Shown one piece after another: positions 1 through 7,241 of a stretch of DNA of 49,277 bases; within the stretch, counting starts at the first letter, position 1, and every line of letters starts with the position of its first letter. A program made the translations under genes and the position numbers. The notes below the pieces were generated by a model. It was given only the letters and a program-made list of their open reading frames with translations, did not search any database and had not been told where the DNA came from. The stretch comes from CAYXVB01 sp964467785 (GTDB lineage Bacteria > Bdellovibrionota > UBA1018): assembly GCA_964467785.1 (NCBI GenBank), contig CAYXVB010000003.1, positions 1-49,277 on the forward strand, read 5' to 3'.

Positions 1-163
1 CTTTTTCTTGAAGGAGCCGCAGGGTTCGGACTGGGTCGGGACCTAGTGAGATCGTATCGCCTAAGCAGACTACCTGAGTGATCCCCTGGCGGGGGATTTC
101 CCGGATAAAGGCTTCAAGGGCGACCGAGTTGGCATGGAGGTCCGAAATGAGCGCGATTTTCAT
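1..163 (-). CDS. Metallophosphoesterase, YfcE/MJ0936-like (3' part outside window)
   Basis: The reverse strand reads M-K-I-A-L-I-S-D-L-H-A-N-S from position 163 and continues open to the window edge. This is the N-terminus of a small calcineurin-like phosphoesterase: a D-x-H metal-binding motif (D8, H10), followed by V-C-L-G-D-T (about residues 33-38), the second metal motif G-D. The fold binds two metal ions and cleaves phosphomono- or diesters, probably in the cytoplasm because there is no signal peptide. Only 54 codons are visible, so the substrate cannot be named. An in-frame ATG at 190 would add nine residues, but neither start has a clear ribosome binding site. It lies 18-45 bases downstream of the ferredoxin stop on the same strand and may be co-transcribed with it. 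Confidence 0.75.
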   Translation of the reverse strand, partial: MKIALISDLHANSVALEAFIREIPRQGITQVVCLGDTISLGPDPVRTLRLLQEK

Positions 164-165
164 GA

Positions 166-187
166 GATCTGATTTTAGGATCAGATC
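166..187. promoter_or_regulatory. Perfect inverted repeat between ferredoxin and phosphoesterase genes
   Basis: GATCTGAT (166-173) and ATCAGATC (180-187) form a perfect 8-bp dyad around a 6-base loop, immediately before the ATG at 163. There is no U tract, so it is not a standard terminator. It could be an intercistronic hairpin limiting translation of the phosphoesterase, or an operator. If the ATG at 190 is used, it lies inside the coding region and may mean nothing. Confidence 0.3.
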
Positions 188-208
188 CATGAATTCGCTA
201 AGAAATCT

Positions 209-436
209 TTATTCGGAGCCGATGGCTTCGACTGGGCAGGCTTCCTTGGCGAGCTTGCACTTTTCTTCTTCTTCCGGGGTTGAAGGCTGCTTGTAGACGT
301 AGGAATGGCCTTCTTCGTCGTTCCGAGTGAAGTTCTCGGGAGCTTCGCTGCGGCAGGTATCGCAGTCGATGCACTGATCATCGACAAAATAACGCCCAGC
401 AATATTTTCAGGCCACTTGTTTGCTTTATCCGCCAT
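209..436 (-). CDS. Small [4Fe-4S] ferredoxin
   Basis: A 75-residue acidic protein with the ferredoxin pattern C22-x2-C25-x2-C28 and, near the C-terminus, C67-P, which would ligate one [4Fe-4S] cluster. Cys60 is additional and could form a disulfide or sit near the cluster. It is a soluble one-electron carrier; the partner enzyme is not visible here. The ATG at 436 was chosen over the longer frame starting at 505 because it follows an AAGGGAG ribosome binding site and gives the length usual for monocluster ferredoxins. The gene is divergent from the phosphoesterase at 499, so positions 437-498 should hold both promoters. Confidence 0.85.
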   Translation of the reverse strand: MADKANKWPENIAGRYFVDDQCIDCDTCRSEAPENFTRNDEEGHSYVYKQPSTPEEEEKCKLAKEACPVEAIGSE

Positions 437-498
437 GGTGACTCCCTTCGCCTTCTGAGTAATGAATTTAACTGAGCTTTTCGGACATTTTTCGTCAA

Positions 499-1728
499 GT
501 GTCAATCGGATTTAGAGGCAGAATCAAAGGCGGATTTCGTGGCTGGATTCCACGCCCGTTTGTCCCTACACTTGGAAAAGTGACTCCCGAGCGCTTCACC
601 ATCGTCATCAGTGATTGTCATCTGTCGGCCGGCCGGTTTCTGGAAGGGCAGCTTAATCCGCACGAGGATTTTTTCTTCGACGACGAGATGTGCGCGTTCT
701 TCGACTACTTTTCGACCGGTCGTTATGGAGAACGGGCCGATGGCCCGGTCCAAGTCGAGCTATTCATCAACGGCGACTATCTCGATCTGCTCAATGTACC
801 TTATTACGGGGAGTTCGAGGATTCGATCACCGAAGAGATCGCCCTCTACAAGCTCGAGGCCATCTTTGCGGGGCACCCCAAGGTCATGGCGGCGCTCCGG
901 CGTTTTGCCTCGCGGCCGGGCAAACGGATCACGTACCTGATCGGCAATCATGATTCCGAGCTTTTTTTCCCGAAGGTCCGGGAGCGGATCGTCCAAGAGT
1001 GGGATCCCGAAGGCCGGCGCGAAAGCGACAAGGTTCGAGTGATCGCCGACCGGGATCGCATCCGGTTCGAGAGCGGGGTGGAGATCCACCATGGAAACCA
1101 GTTCGAGGCCGTGCATGTGCTGAACTTTGAACAGCCGCTGCTCGACGTGGGCGCCGGCGAGGCGCCCGTGCTCAACATTCCCTGGGGCAGCTACTACGTC
1201 CTCAAGATCATCAATCGCATGAAGTGGGAGCGCGAGTTCCTCGACAAGATTCGTCCCGTCAAGGCGTACGTGCTCTTCGGCCTGCTTTTTGACCCCTGGT
1301 TCACGATCCGCTTCGTGTTCCTTTCGGCGTTCTATTTCTTCAAGACCCGTTTCGTGTACTCGCGCAAGCGGCGCGCCTCGATCAAGGTGACGGCCGAGAT
1401 CTTCAAGCAGGAAACGGATTTCCTACTCGATCTCGAAAAGCAAGCGCGCGCGCTCCTCACGCAGGAGCCGGAGATCAAGACCGTCATCTTCGGACACACC
1501 CACAAGCCGATGAACAAGGTCTACCCCGACGGCAAGCAGTACATCAACACGGGCACTTGGACCAAGATGATCAACGTGGATTGGCGCTCTTTGGGGCGAC
1601 AGCAGTACTGCCTGACCTTCGCGCTCGTGCGCCATGTGCAGGACGCCGAAGGCTCACCGTGGCGTGCCGAGTGCGACCTACGCCACTGGATGGGCGAGTA
1701 CAGCCCGCATCGGGTGTTCCAGAGCTAG
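499..1728 (+). CDS. Calcineurin-like metallophosphoesterase with hydrophobic insert
   Basis: A 409-residue protein with a complete set of metallophosphoesterase motifs: S-D-C-H (D39, H41), N-G-D (D93), G-N-H-D (149-152), H-H-G-N (197-200) and G-H-T-H (332-335). These ligate a dinuclear metal centre that hydrolyses phosphate esters. Between the fourth and fifth motifs lies a hydrophobic/aromatic stretch (about 256-282), which suggests membrane association, as in LpxH-type UDP-diacylglucosamine pyrophosphatases; similarity to LpxH itself is not clear enough to name it. The GTG at 499 is the first in-frame start; a later GTG (codon 28, position 580) would remove a basic leader and may be the true start. 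It is divergent from ferredoxin and is the second phosphoesterase in 2 kb. Confidence 0.8.
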   Translation: MSIGFRGRIKGGFRGWIPRPFVPTLGKVTPERFTIVISDCHLSAGRFLEGQLNPHEDFFFDDEMCAFFDYFSTGRYGERADGPVQVELFINGDYLDLLNVPYYGEFEDSITEEIALYKLEAIFAGHPKVMAALRRFASRPGKRITYLIGNHDSELFFPKVRERIVQEWDPEGRRESDKVRVIADRDRIRFESGVEIHHGNQFEAVHVLNFEQPLLDVGAGEAPVLNIPWGSYYVLKIINRMKWEREFLDKIRPVKAYVLFGLLFDPWFTIRFVFLSAFYFFKTRFVYSRKRRASIKVTAEIFKQETDFLLDLEKQARALLTQEPEIKTVIFGHTHKPMNKVYPDGKQYINTGTWTKMINVDWRSLGRQQYCLTFALVRHVQDAEGSPWRAECDLRHWMGEYSPHRVFQS

Positions 1729-1965
1729 TAGTGGCCAAAAGTCGAAGCATAAAAGGGCTAAAGGCTACTTTGGAAACCTCACCAGGCGGAAACTGTTAGT
1801 CGAGGAGCGATAGTCCGGCGTGGCTAGGCCGCGCCGCGCGGTACTCAAGTGCTGCCGTTCATTATACCAACTGCCCCCGCGGGACACGCGGTACTCGCCC
1901 TGGGCGGGACCAATAGGATCTATGGCGTGGGAGGGGCGAGCATTCTCAGTCGCAGTTTACGGCCC
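1729..1965. other. Intergenic region with a direct repeat, no gene recognised
   Basis: Between two convergent genes, this stretch has no convincing reading frame and no U-tailed hairpin. The sequence CGCGGTACTC occurs at about 1838 and, as CGCGGTACTC again, at about 1891. CGCGG and CCGCG flank a ~45-base segment between them. The reverse strand of that segment contains TATAAT without a matching -35 box. I see nothing else in it. Confidence 0.3.
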
Positions 1966-2277
1966 TTAGGAGCTGAGGTCCGGCTTTTTCGGAGCCAGGT
2001 CCCGGTGGCGGCTCGACTGGACGAGAGAGCGGCCCGCGAGCGCCGCATCGGCTTCCAGGATCACCCGATAGCCTTGGGCGGCTTCGATCCGTTGCAGCCC
2101 GTCCACATGCATCTTCTTACGGGCAAAGTCGGGCTCATTTTTGACCCGCGCGCGGGCGTCTTCGAAGGAGCTGGCGGGGACGACGAAGTTGACGTGGGAC
2201 TCGTATACACCCTCGACGACGTCCACATCGTAATAGCCGCAGTGCACGAGGTAGAGCTGAAGAGTCGAGGTGGTCAT
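1966..2277 (-). CDS. DUF1543-like small protein
   Basis: A 103-residue soluble protein. Its core (V-N-F-V-V, then a K/R-rich segment, K-M-H-V-D-G-L-Q and G-Y-R-V-I-L) resembles the DUF1543 pattern, in which a H-x-D-x-x-x-x segment precedes a G-Y-x-I/V strand. That family is small, cytoplasmic and of unknown function. No Shine-Dalgarno sequence is evident before the ATG at 2277. It ends near the convergent phosphoesterase, and the upstream gene on the same strand ends at 2300, so it could be the last gene of the leftward surface-protein run. Confidence 0.55.
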   Translation of the reverse strand: MTTSTLQLYLVHCGYYDVDVVEGVYESHVNFVVPASSFEDARARVKNEPDFARKKMHVDGLQRIEAAQGYRVILEADAALAGRSLVQSSRHRDLAPKKPDLSS

Positions 2278-2299
2278 TGGGTAAGCGTAGACGATTTCA

Positions 2300-3187
2300 T
2301 CAGTAAGTGCTACCCCAGTCGACCCGGCGCCAGGTCAGGTTGCCTGAGTCATAGGTGAAGAGTAGGTACCCGCGGGTGCCGTAGTCGAGCTCGTAAGGGA
2401 ACATGCTTCCGACCGAGAAGTGCAGCGTGGAGCCGAGTTGCCCGGAGCGGAAGCCGTGCACATGCCCGCCGGTGTAGGCATAGACGCCATAGCGATTGAG
2501 AAGGCTCGTGACTTTGTAGCGCTCTTCTAGACTTTCTAGGCGCCAGATCGTGGGTGTGATGCCGTCGTGCACTCCGTAGTGGCTGCCGACGATCGTGTAG
2601 CGCGCCGAGGTCGGGGCCTGAAGCGCCGCTTCGAACCAGCGCATCTGGGTGTCGCCCACTTCGCCCGACGAGGTGTCGAGTAGAATGAACCGAATTGCGT
2701 TGGCGATGGTCACGCTGTAGGTGGCGGCGCCAAAGGTCGTCTTCCAAGTGCCCCATCCGCCGGCATCTGGCGACTGGAAGAGATCGTGATTGCCGATGGT
2801 CGTGTAGTAAGGGATGCCGACCGAGTCGAGGTCCGCTTTGGCTTTGGTGAACTCGTCGACGCTTCCGTTTTCCGTGATATCGCCCAGGACGACAAAGAAG
2901 GAGATGCCGTTTGTGGCGACATCCTGCTTGAAGCGCGCCAGGGTATGCCGGTTTTCCGACTGGATCTGGATGTCGCCGAAGACCGCGAAGCTGAAGCGAT
3001 TGGAATCCGATGGCGTGATCGCGGTGGGCACGGTGACTCCGCCTTGAAGGCTTTCGAAGACGCGCTGTTCGACCGATGGGTGAAAAAGGATCTGCGAGAA
3101 GTTCTTGCCGCAACTCACGAGCACGGTCAGCAGGGACGCGGCCAGAATCCATTTCAATGGCGGCTGCCGCTCGGGCTTAAAGCTCAT
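2300..3187 (-). CDS. Metallophosphoesterase lipoprotein
   Basis: A 295-residue protein with a type II signal peptide: a basic N-terminus, hydrophobic core and lipobox L-L-T-V-L-V-S-C with the acylated Cys at about residue 26. It is therefore an envelope lipoprotein. The catalytic domain has G-D-I-Q, G-D-I-T-E-N-G, G-N-H-D, S-H-Y-G-V-H-D and G-G-H-V-H-G. The first motif has Gln where the usual D-x-H has His, so metal binding at site 1 may differ. It resembles purple-acid-phosphatase/3',5'-cyclic phosphodiesterase type exported enzymes. The ATG follows GGAG at good spacing and overlaps the end of the upstream gene by 11 bases, which indicates an operon. Confidence 0.8.
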   Translation of the reverse strand: MSFKPERQPPLKWILAASLLTVLVSCGKNFSQILFHPSVEQRVFESLQGGVTVPTAITPSDSNRFSFAVFGDIQIQSENRHTLARFKQDVATNGISFFVVLGDITENGSVDEFTKAKADLDSVGIPYYTTIGNHDLFQSPDAGGWGTWKTTFGAATYSVTIANAIRFILLDTSSGEVGDTQMRWFEAALQAPTSARYTIVGSHYGVHDGITPTIWRLESLEERYKVTSLLNRYGVYAYTGGHVHGFRSGQLGSTLHFSVGSMFPYELDYGTRGYLLFTYDSGNLTWRRVDWGSTY

Positions 3188-3944
3188 GGATTGCTCCGAG
3201 CGTCATAAAATTCTGTCCCCAAGACACCACGCCACCCGAGAGTCCTTTGACGGCCGTGCCGCCCGATGCGGTCAGCGTTAGCTGCGGCGTCAGCGCGTAG
3301 CGCGCCTCGAGCGTGAAGTGGACATTGGTGGCGGTGTAGAGCCGGAAGTGGTCGAGATTCCAAACCAGCAGTCCGAAGTGAAGGGGGCGCTCGTCCAAGA
3401 AGCGTGTCCGCAGGAAATCCCAATTGAACCGGTAGACGATCTGGAACTCCGGATCCGTACTGGCCCAGCTGAGGGCCTGCCCCAGCGAGGTGCTCGAGTA
3501 AACGGGCGCGCGAAACGCCAGGCCATAGGTGATCCCGATAAAGCTCAGCGGGTGGAAGTCCAGCAGCAGCTCCGCGCGGTTCTCCGAAACCTGCCAACCG
3601 CTCCAGCGTTCGTGCTGCAACGAGAGGATGAGATCCGCCCGGGCATTGATGAAGTGGCCCACGGCCGAGACGCCGACGAGCGAAAGCCCCGCCTGATCGA
3701 AGGCGCTGAGCCCCAGGCCCGCATCGACGGAAAAATTCTCCGATACGCGGAAGCGTTGATGGCCTTCGAGCAGGGCGCGATCGGTCGTTCCGCCTTCCAT
3801 CGCCCGAGTGAGTCGCAGCTCCTGCCGGCCCTGGGGGAGGCGAGGAGGCTCGTTGAAGAACGAGACTTCTTCCGTCTCTTCGGCGCGGGCCAAGGAGGCA
3901 CTGATCAGAACCAGGAACGCGAAGAGAAGCTCAGAAGCGCGCAC
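3177..3944 (-). CDS. Secreted, probable outer-membrane beta-barrel protein
   Basis: A 255-residue protein that I do not recognise by name. It has a Sec signal peptide (S-L-A-R-A then E-E-T). The rest alternates polar and hydrophobic residues in short Gly/Tyr/Phe-rich strands. It ends in ...T-L-G-A-I-H-E-L, a strand-like C-terminus although it lacks the classic terminal Phe. This fits a small outer-membrane barrel. The start is GTG at 3944; it overlaps the upstream gene by 14 bases and the downstream lipoprotein by 11 bases, so the three genes are almost certainly one transcript. Function is unknown. Confidence 0.65.
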   Translation of the reverse strand: MRASELLFAFLVLISASLARAEETEEVSFFNEPPRLPQGRQELRLTRAMEGGTTDRALLEGHQRFRVSENFSVDAGLGLSAFDQAGLSLVGVSAVGHFINARADLILSLQHERWSGWQVSENRAELLLDFHPLSFIGITYGLAFRAPVYSSTSLGQALSWASTDPEFQIVYRFNWDFLRTRFLDERPLHFGLLVWNLDHFRLYTATNVHFTLEARYALTPQLTLTASGGTAVKGLSGGVVSWGQNFMTLGAIHEL

Positions 3945-4521
3945 TCAAGCCCGCGCTTCCCGCAAAATAGCGATTGTAGAGGTCGATATCGCCCTCGAGA
4001 TACATCCGGGTTCCACGACTGAAGGCAAAAGAGACTCCCGGCACGACGCCGACCGAGGGTGGGGTTCCCGAGACGAGCGCTCCGAGGGGCACCTCGATCA
4101 CGGGCGCGAAGTAAAATTCGACCGCGCCCAAGGGGCGGCTGATGATCAGGCTTCCGTCGACGTAAAAGTTGATTTGGCGATGCAGTCCGGCTCGCACGGA
4201 GGCAGTCCACGCATCTCCACCTCCCAGCAGTCTATATTTGCCGAAGAAGCCGATGTAGGAGTCGATCATTCCGAGACCGATGTCGCTCTCCAAGGTAAGG
4301 TCGCGCGTTTGCCCGAAGCTGAACTGACCAAACACCGTGAACGCAGCCGGAAGCGCGTACGCGGGCCCGTAAATCTGCAGGAAACCACCAAAGCTGACGG
4401 CCTGTTCAGGCAGGGGTTCGGCGCTCTGCCAGAGCTCGGCACGGGCAGGGACTCCTAGAGCGCAGAGCGCTCCCGTGAGAACGAGCAGGGTGGACAGGAT
4501 GCGGGCGGCAATATTCGGCAC
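3931..4521 (-). CDS. Secreted small beta-barrel-like protein
   Basis: A 196-residue protein with a signal peptide (hydrophobic core L-S-T-L-L-V-L-T-G-A-L, cleavage likely after V-P-A-R-A). The mature part has repeated strand-like segments rich in Gly, Phe and Tyr, and ends in ...G-L-S-A-R-F. A C-terminal Phe preceded by alternating hydrophobic residues is the usual recognition signal for outer-membrane barrel insertion. The start appears to be GTG at 4521, with no strong ribosome binding site. It overlaps the next gene in the same operon. I cannot assign a ligand or partner; the neighbours suggest a common envelope role. Confidence 0.65.
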   Translation of the reverse strand: MPNIAARILSTLLVLTGALCALGVPARAELWQSAEPLPEQAVSFGGFLQIYGPAYALPAAFTVFGQFSFGQTRDLTLESDIGLGMIDSYIGFFGKYRLLGGGDAWTASVRAGLHRQINFYVDGSLIISRPLGAVEFYFAPVIEVPLGALVSGTPPSVGVVPGVSFAFSRGTRMYLEGDIDLYNRYFAGSAGLSARF

Positions 4522-4583
4522 AGACTGAAAATGATCCAGCCATAATGAGAATTTTGCAACCGGACTTTATGTCGTGGCAGGCG

Positions 4584-5495
4584 TCAGCGGTAGAGTTCGG
4601 TTCGGACACCAAGCTGGATGCGGAAGTCATTGCTTCGCTGAAAGTCTAGGCCGCCCAGGCTCAGGCCCGCATTGCCGAGCACTCCGCGGCCCAGGTCGAA
4701 CCGCGTGCCGATATATAGCTCGCCAGGGTTTTGCACCGAGCCCAGCGGGAACGTGGCCGATTGGGTCAGTTCGACGTTGAGCCAAAGGTGCGGATTGAGC
4801 GTGATCACCGAGGCCACGGACCACGGAAGCTGGCGTCGATAGTCGATTTCCTTGTGGGTGCCGTCGCTGAAGAAAAGCACGCCCGCGTTCGCCGCGATCA
4901 GGAAGGAGTCGAAGTCGTGCTCGAAGGCGAGCTTTGCGCCCACGCCCCAGCCGCCGTTGGAGACGAAAAGGGTGGAGTTCCCGGTAGGTAGATTGAGCTC
5001 CGGAACGAGCGAAAACGCTGATTTGCCTTCGTGCAGCTCGCCCAGCGGCAGCTGACCGACGAGCCGAATGTCGCCCAAAGCGGCTTGCGTGCTTTGACCG
5101 GCGAGCTTGACCGTATGCAGAGGAAGTTGCGCTGTGACCGAGAAGTCCTTACGCCGATAGGAGATCGAAGGTTGCAGCGTCTGGATGTTCTCGACCGGAA
5201 CTTGTACCCTGAGATTGGTGCGAGGGTCGAACTCAACTAGGGGCTGGTCATCGTAATGGTAGTGCACCCCGAGGTCCCAGCGGGGAGTTGTCGCGGGGTT
5301 TTCTAGCATTCCTTTGAGGTAAAAGCCCTCTTCGGTGGTCTGGTAACGCATGCCCGTGCTCAGACGGAGCGTCTGGACGTTCGCGCCGGCCAGCGCCTGG
5401 CTGGTGGAGGCGAAGAAACTGACCGAGGCAATGATCGATGCGATGCTTGGTACTACGACTGACGAAATGTTGGATTTCTTCACGAGTTTTATCAT
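4584..5495 (-). CDS. Outer-membrane beta-barrel-like protein (transporter-type fold)
   Basis: A 303-residue exported protein with a long signal peptide ending A-L-A-G (about residues 34-37). The remainder looks like a barrel: alternating strands with many aromatic girdle residues, e.g. R-W-D-L-G-V-H-Y-H-Y and L-W-L-N-V-E-L. It ends ...Q-L-G-V-R-T-E-L-Y-R. The overall pattern resembles MetA-pathway/FadL-type or phenol-degradation-type barrels, but I cannot assign a family. Its ATG follows a strong AGGAGG site located just after the stop of the upstream lipoprotein gene (18-bp gap), so the two are co-translated from one message. Confidence 0.65.
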   Translation of the reverse strand: MIKLVKKSNISSVVVPSIASIIASVSFFASTSQALAGANVQTLRLSTGMRYQTTEEGFYLKGMLENPATTPRWDLGVHYHYDDQPLVEFDPRTNLRVQVPVENIQTLQPSISYRRKDFSVTAQLPLHTVKLAGQSTQAALGDIRLVGQLPLGELHEGKSAFSLVPELNLPTGNSTLFVSNGGWGVGAKLAFEHDFDSFLIAANAGVLFFSDGTHKEIDYRRQLPWSVASVITLNPHLWLNVELTQSATFPLGSVQNPGELYIGTRFDLGRGVLGNAGLSLGGLDFQRSNDFRIQLGVRTELYR

Positions 5496-5513
5496 GATTT
5501 GATCCTCCTCTTT

Positions 5514-6848
5514 TTATTCCGCGGCTTCGACGCAGTAACGGACACGGATGGGGCTCGACGATTGGCGAGCGCCACAACTCTCATCCAGAATGATCCGGGC
5601 GCCTTCGACCCGCGCATGGACTGGACGCTCTCCGAGCCAGACCTGGACACTGGCAGGGATCAGGTTGTAGCCTTGAGGAATCTGGATCCGGACCTCCTGC
5701 CTGGGCTGCATCCGGGAGGACGAAAGCTCGCCGATGCGGGCGAGGGCTGCGCGGTAGTCATGCGAAGCCAGGTCAGCGAGCACTCCACCTGATTTCTGGA
5801 CGAGCTCCAGGATGCCGTGTCCGATGGAATTCTCGCCGTCCCGCCGGATGGTTTTCGGGTCCGTGTAGACGAATCCGCCGAGCAGGAGCGGGGCGTGCGT
5901 CTTGACCTGCTGGAGCTGTTTGAGCACGGTTTCCGGGGTGACGACGGCCTTTCCGTTGAGGACGCAGTCTCTCCGGTAAGCGACGGGCTCGATCCGATCC
6001 GAGTCCGGCACGAAATGGGGCCACGTGGTGTAGCCTTTGTCCTGCGGATTGAAGCAGATGTCGTTTTCATCCGTGACAAAGAGAACAATCAGCGCGGCGT
6101 TCTTGCGGAAGAATCCATGCTTTACGCTTTCCTGGAGCTGTTCAGGGCTCAGTCCCTTGAGCAAGCTGTACATCAATTCCTCGCCGCCATCAGAGCCATG
6201 GTCCGTGGGCATGCTCTGAAGTCGAGCGCGAAGAAGATCGGTGAGTTTTCCGGGCGAAAGCTTTTCGGAATCGAGGACCACGGGCTGTCCTGATTTCGAA
6301 TAAAGCCTTCCGGCCCACTTGGAAGTGCTTCCGTGACCGGGCATCACCGCCACGCGGTAATCCGACCGACTGGGGAGCTGGGCGATGAGATGAGCGATAT
6401 CGCTCGCGATCGCGGCCCGTTCTGGATTCAACGACCCGGAGGTGTCGCTGACAATGAGAATGTCTGCCGAGCGATTTTCGACCGTTCGAGTCCTCGGAAA
6501 AGTTTGGGTGTTGCAGAAATGGCCATTATGACAACCATCGGAATGTCCGCTGCCACCACCGTTGCCGGAAGTGCTGCCACCACCGTTGCCGGAAGTGCTG
6601 CCACCGCCGTTGTCGGAAGTGCTGCCACCGCCGTTGTCGGAAGTGCTGCCACCGCCAGAGCTAGGCTTTTCAGAGGCACCCGGATCGTCCGGAGTGTTCA
6701 CAGGGGAATTTGAGCCCGGTTGGGAGCCCTTTGGGCCGCCCGTGGAAACCGTGCTCGACTGGGAAGGGTGATAGAGCACCTGCGGGTTTCCGCAACTGGT
6801 GATCGACAACAGGGCCACTACGGCCAAAAAATTTAGATTCGCTTTCAT
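5514..6848 (-). CDS. von Willebrand factor A-domain lipoprotein with Gly/Ser repeat linker
   Basis: A 444-residue lipoprotein: lipobox L-L-S-I-T-S-C with acylated Cys19. A flexible linker (residues 30-105) contains four tandem copies of GGGSTS(D/G)N and is followed by a short Cys-rich segment (C106, C112). The VWA domain begins near residue 125 with I-L-I-V-S-D-T-S-G-S, whose D135-x-S-x-S139 is the MIDAS metal site; a later V-T-D-E-N-D fits the domain's further metal-ligand position. VWA domains bind proteins in a metal-dependent way, so this is a candidate surface adhesion or assembly factor. The ATG follows AAGGAGAG. It is the first gene of the leftward operon that continues with the barrel proteins. 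Confidence 0.8.
   Translation of the reverse strand: MKANLNFLAVVALLSITSCGNPQVLYHPSQSSTVSTGGPKGSQPGSNSPVNTPDDPGASEKPSSGGGSTSDNGGGSTSDNGGGSTSGNGGGSTSGNGGGSGHSDGCHNGHFCNTQTFPRTRTVENRSADILIVSDTSGSLNPERAAIASDIAHLIAQLPSRSDYRVAVMPGHGSTSKWAGRLYSKSGQPVVLDSEKLSPGKLTDLLRARLQSMPTDHGSDGGEELMYSLLKGLSPEQLQESVKHGFFRKNAALIVLFVTDENDICFNPQDKGYTTWPHFVPDSDRIEPVAYRRDCVLNGKAVVTPETVLKQLQQVKTHAPLLLGGFVYTDPKTIRRDGENSIGHGILELVQKSGGVLADLASHDYRAALARIGELSSSRMQPRQEVRIQIPQGYNLIPASVQVWLGERPVHARVEGARIILDESCGARQSSSPIRVRYCVEAAE
6561..6656 (-). repeat. 24-bp tandem repeats encoding GGGSTS(D/G)N, four copies
   Basis: Four head-to-tail 24-base units inside the VWA lipoprotein gene encode an 8-residue Gly/Ser-rich linker. The last two units differ from the first two by Gly for Asp, and a partial fifth unit follows. 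Such repeats change copy number by slippage, which would alter how far the VWA domain is held from the membrane. Confidence 0.9.
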
Positions 6849-7128
6849 TCTCTCTCTCCTTTGCCGCCTTCGTTCCCTAAGCGCCTCCGGCGCGAACTGG
6901 ATGGGTAACGGCGGCAGTCACTCTCTTGATGCTTGTCAAAGCACGACGCGGGCCAAGGTTGATGCGCATAAAAATGCGCTAAAACCGCGCTGAAGCACCG
7001 GTTGTGTCTAAAGTTCAGTCAGCTGTGTCTGGAAGTTGGGTAGAGAAAGTCCGGGATCAGGCTGTTTCAAACCGGTGATTTCAGGCGTAAATCACGCTCT
7101 GGAGGTGAGGAGGGCGATCGGTGAGGGT
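6849..7128. promoter_or_regulatory. Upstream region of the VWA/barrel operon with two inverted repeats
   Basis: No gene is visible here. It holds the promoter region for the leftward operon starting at 6848. TTGACA on the reverse strand (6934-6939) is a perfect -35 box, but I see no good -10 at 16-18 bases. Two perfect dyads are present: GCGCAT-AAAA-ATGCGC (6964-6979) and GTGATTT-N7-AAATCAC (7075-7095). Either could be an operator. No regulator can be assigned from sequence alone. Confidence 0.4.
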
Positions 7129-7178
7129 GAAAAAAAGCCCGCCGGCTCGAACTTTCCCGCAACTCAAGCCGGCGGGCT
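7129..7178 (-). terminator. Rho-independent terminator of aceBA
   Basis: On the reverse strand a 12-bp perfect GC-rich stem (7167-7178 with 7136-7147) encloses a 19-base loop and is followed directly by a run of seven Ts. It lies about 65 bases downstream of the aceA stop codon, where the operon terminator is expected. Confidence 0.9.
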
Positions 7179-7241
7179 GTAGCGAAGGAAGCGTCGGGGG
7201 GCGACCCAACCTTCGCTCAAACAATCAAGATCAGATTCGGA

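Noticed and set aside
1830..1900. tRNA-like segment on the reverse strand (GTTGGTATAATGAAC)
   Set aside because: It recalls a D-arm, but no anticodon stem of five pairs and no T-arm GGTTCGA can be formed.
4406..4630. 74-codon frame on the minus strand between barrel genes
   Set aside because: It overlaps the start of the 196-residue barrel gene in another frame and has no ribosome binding site or motif.
6561..6656. CRISPR-like short repeat array
   Set aside because: The units are contiguous without spacers and encode an in-frame peptide linker.
6428..6713. Ala/Val-rich frames over the repeat region on both strands
   Set aside because: They arise from the 24-base repeats of the VWA lipoprotein gene read in other frames.
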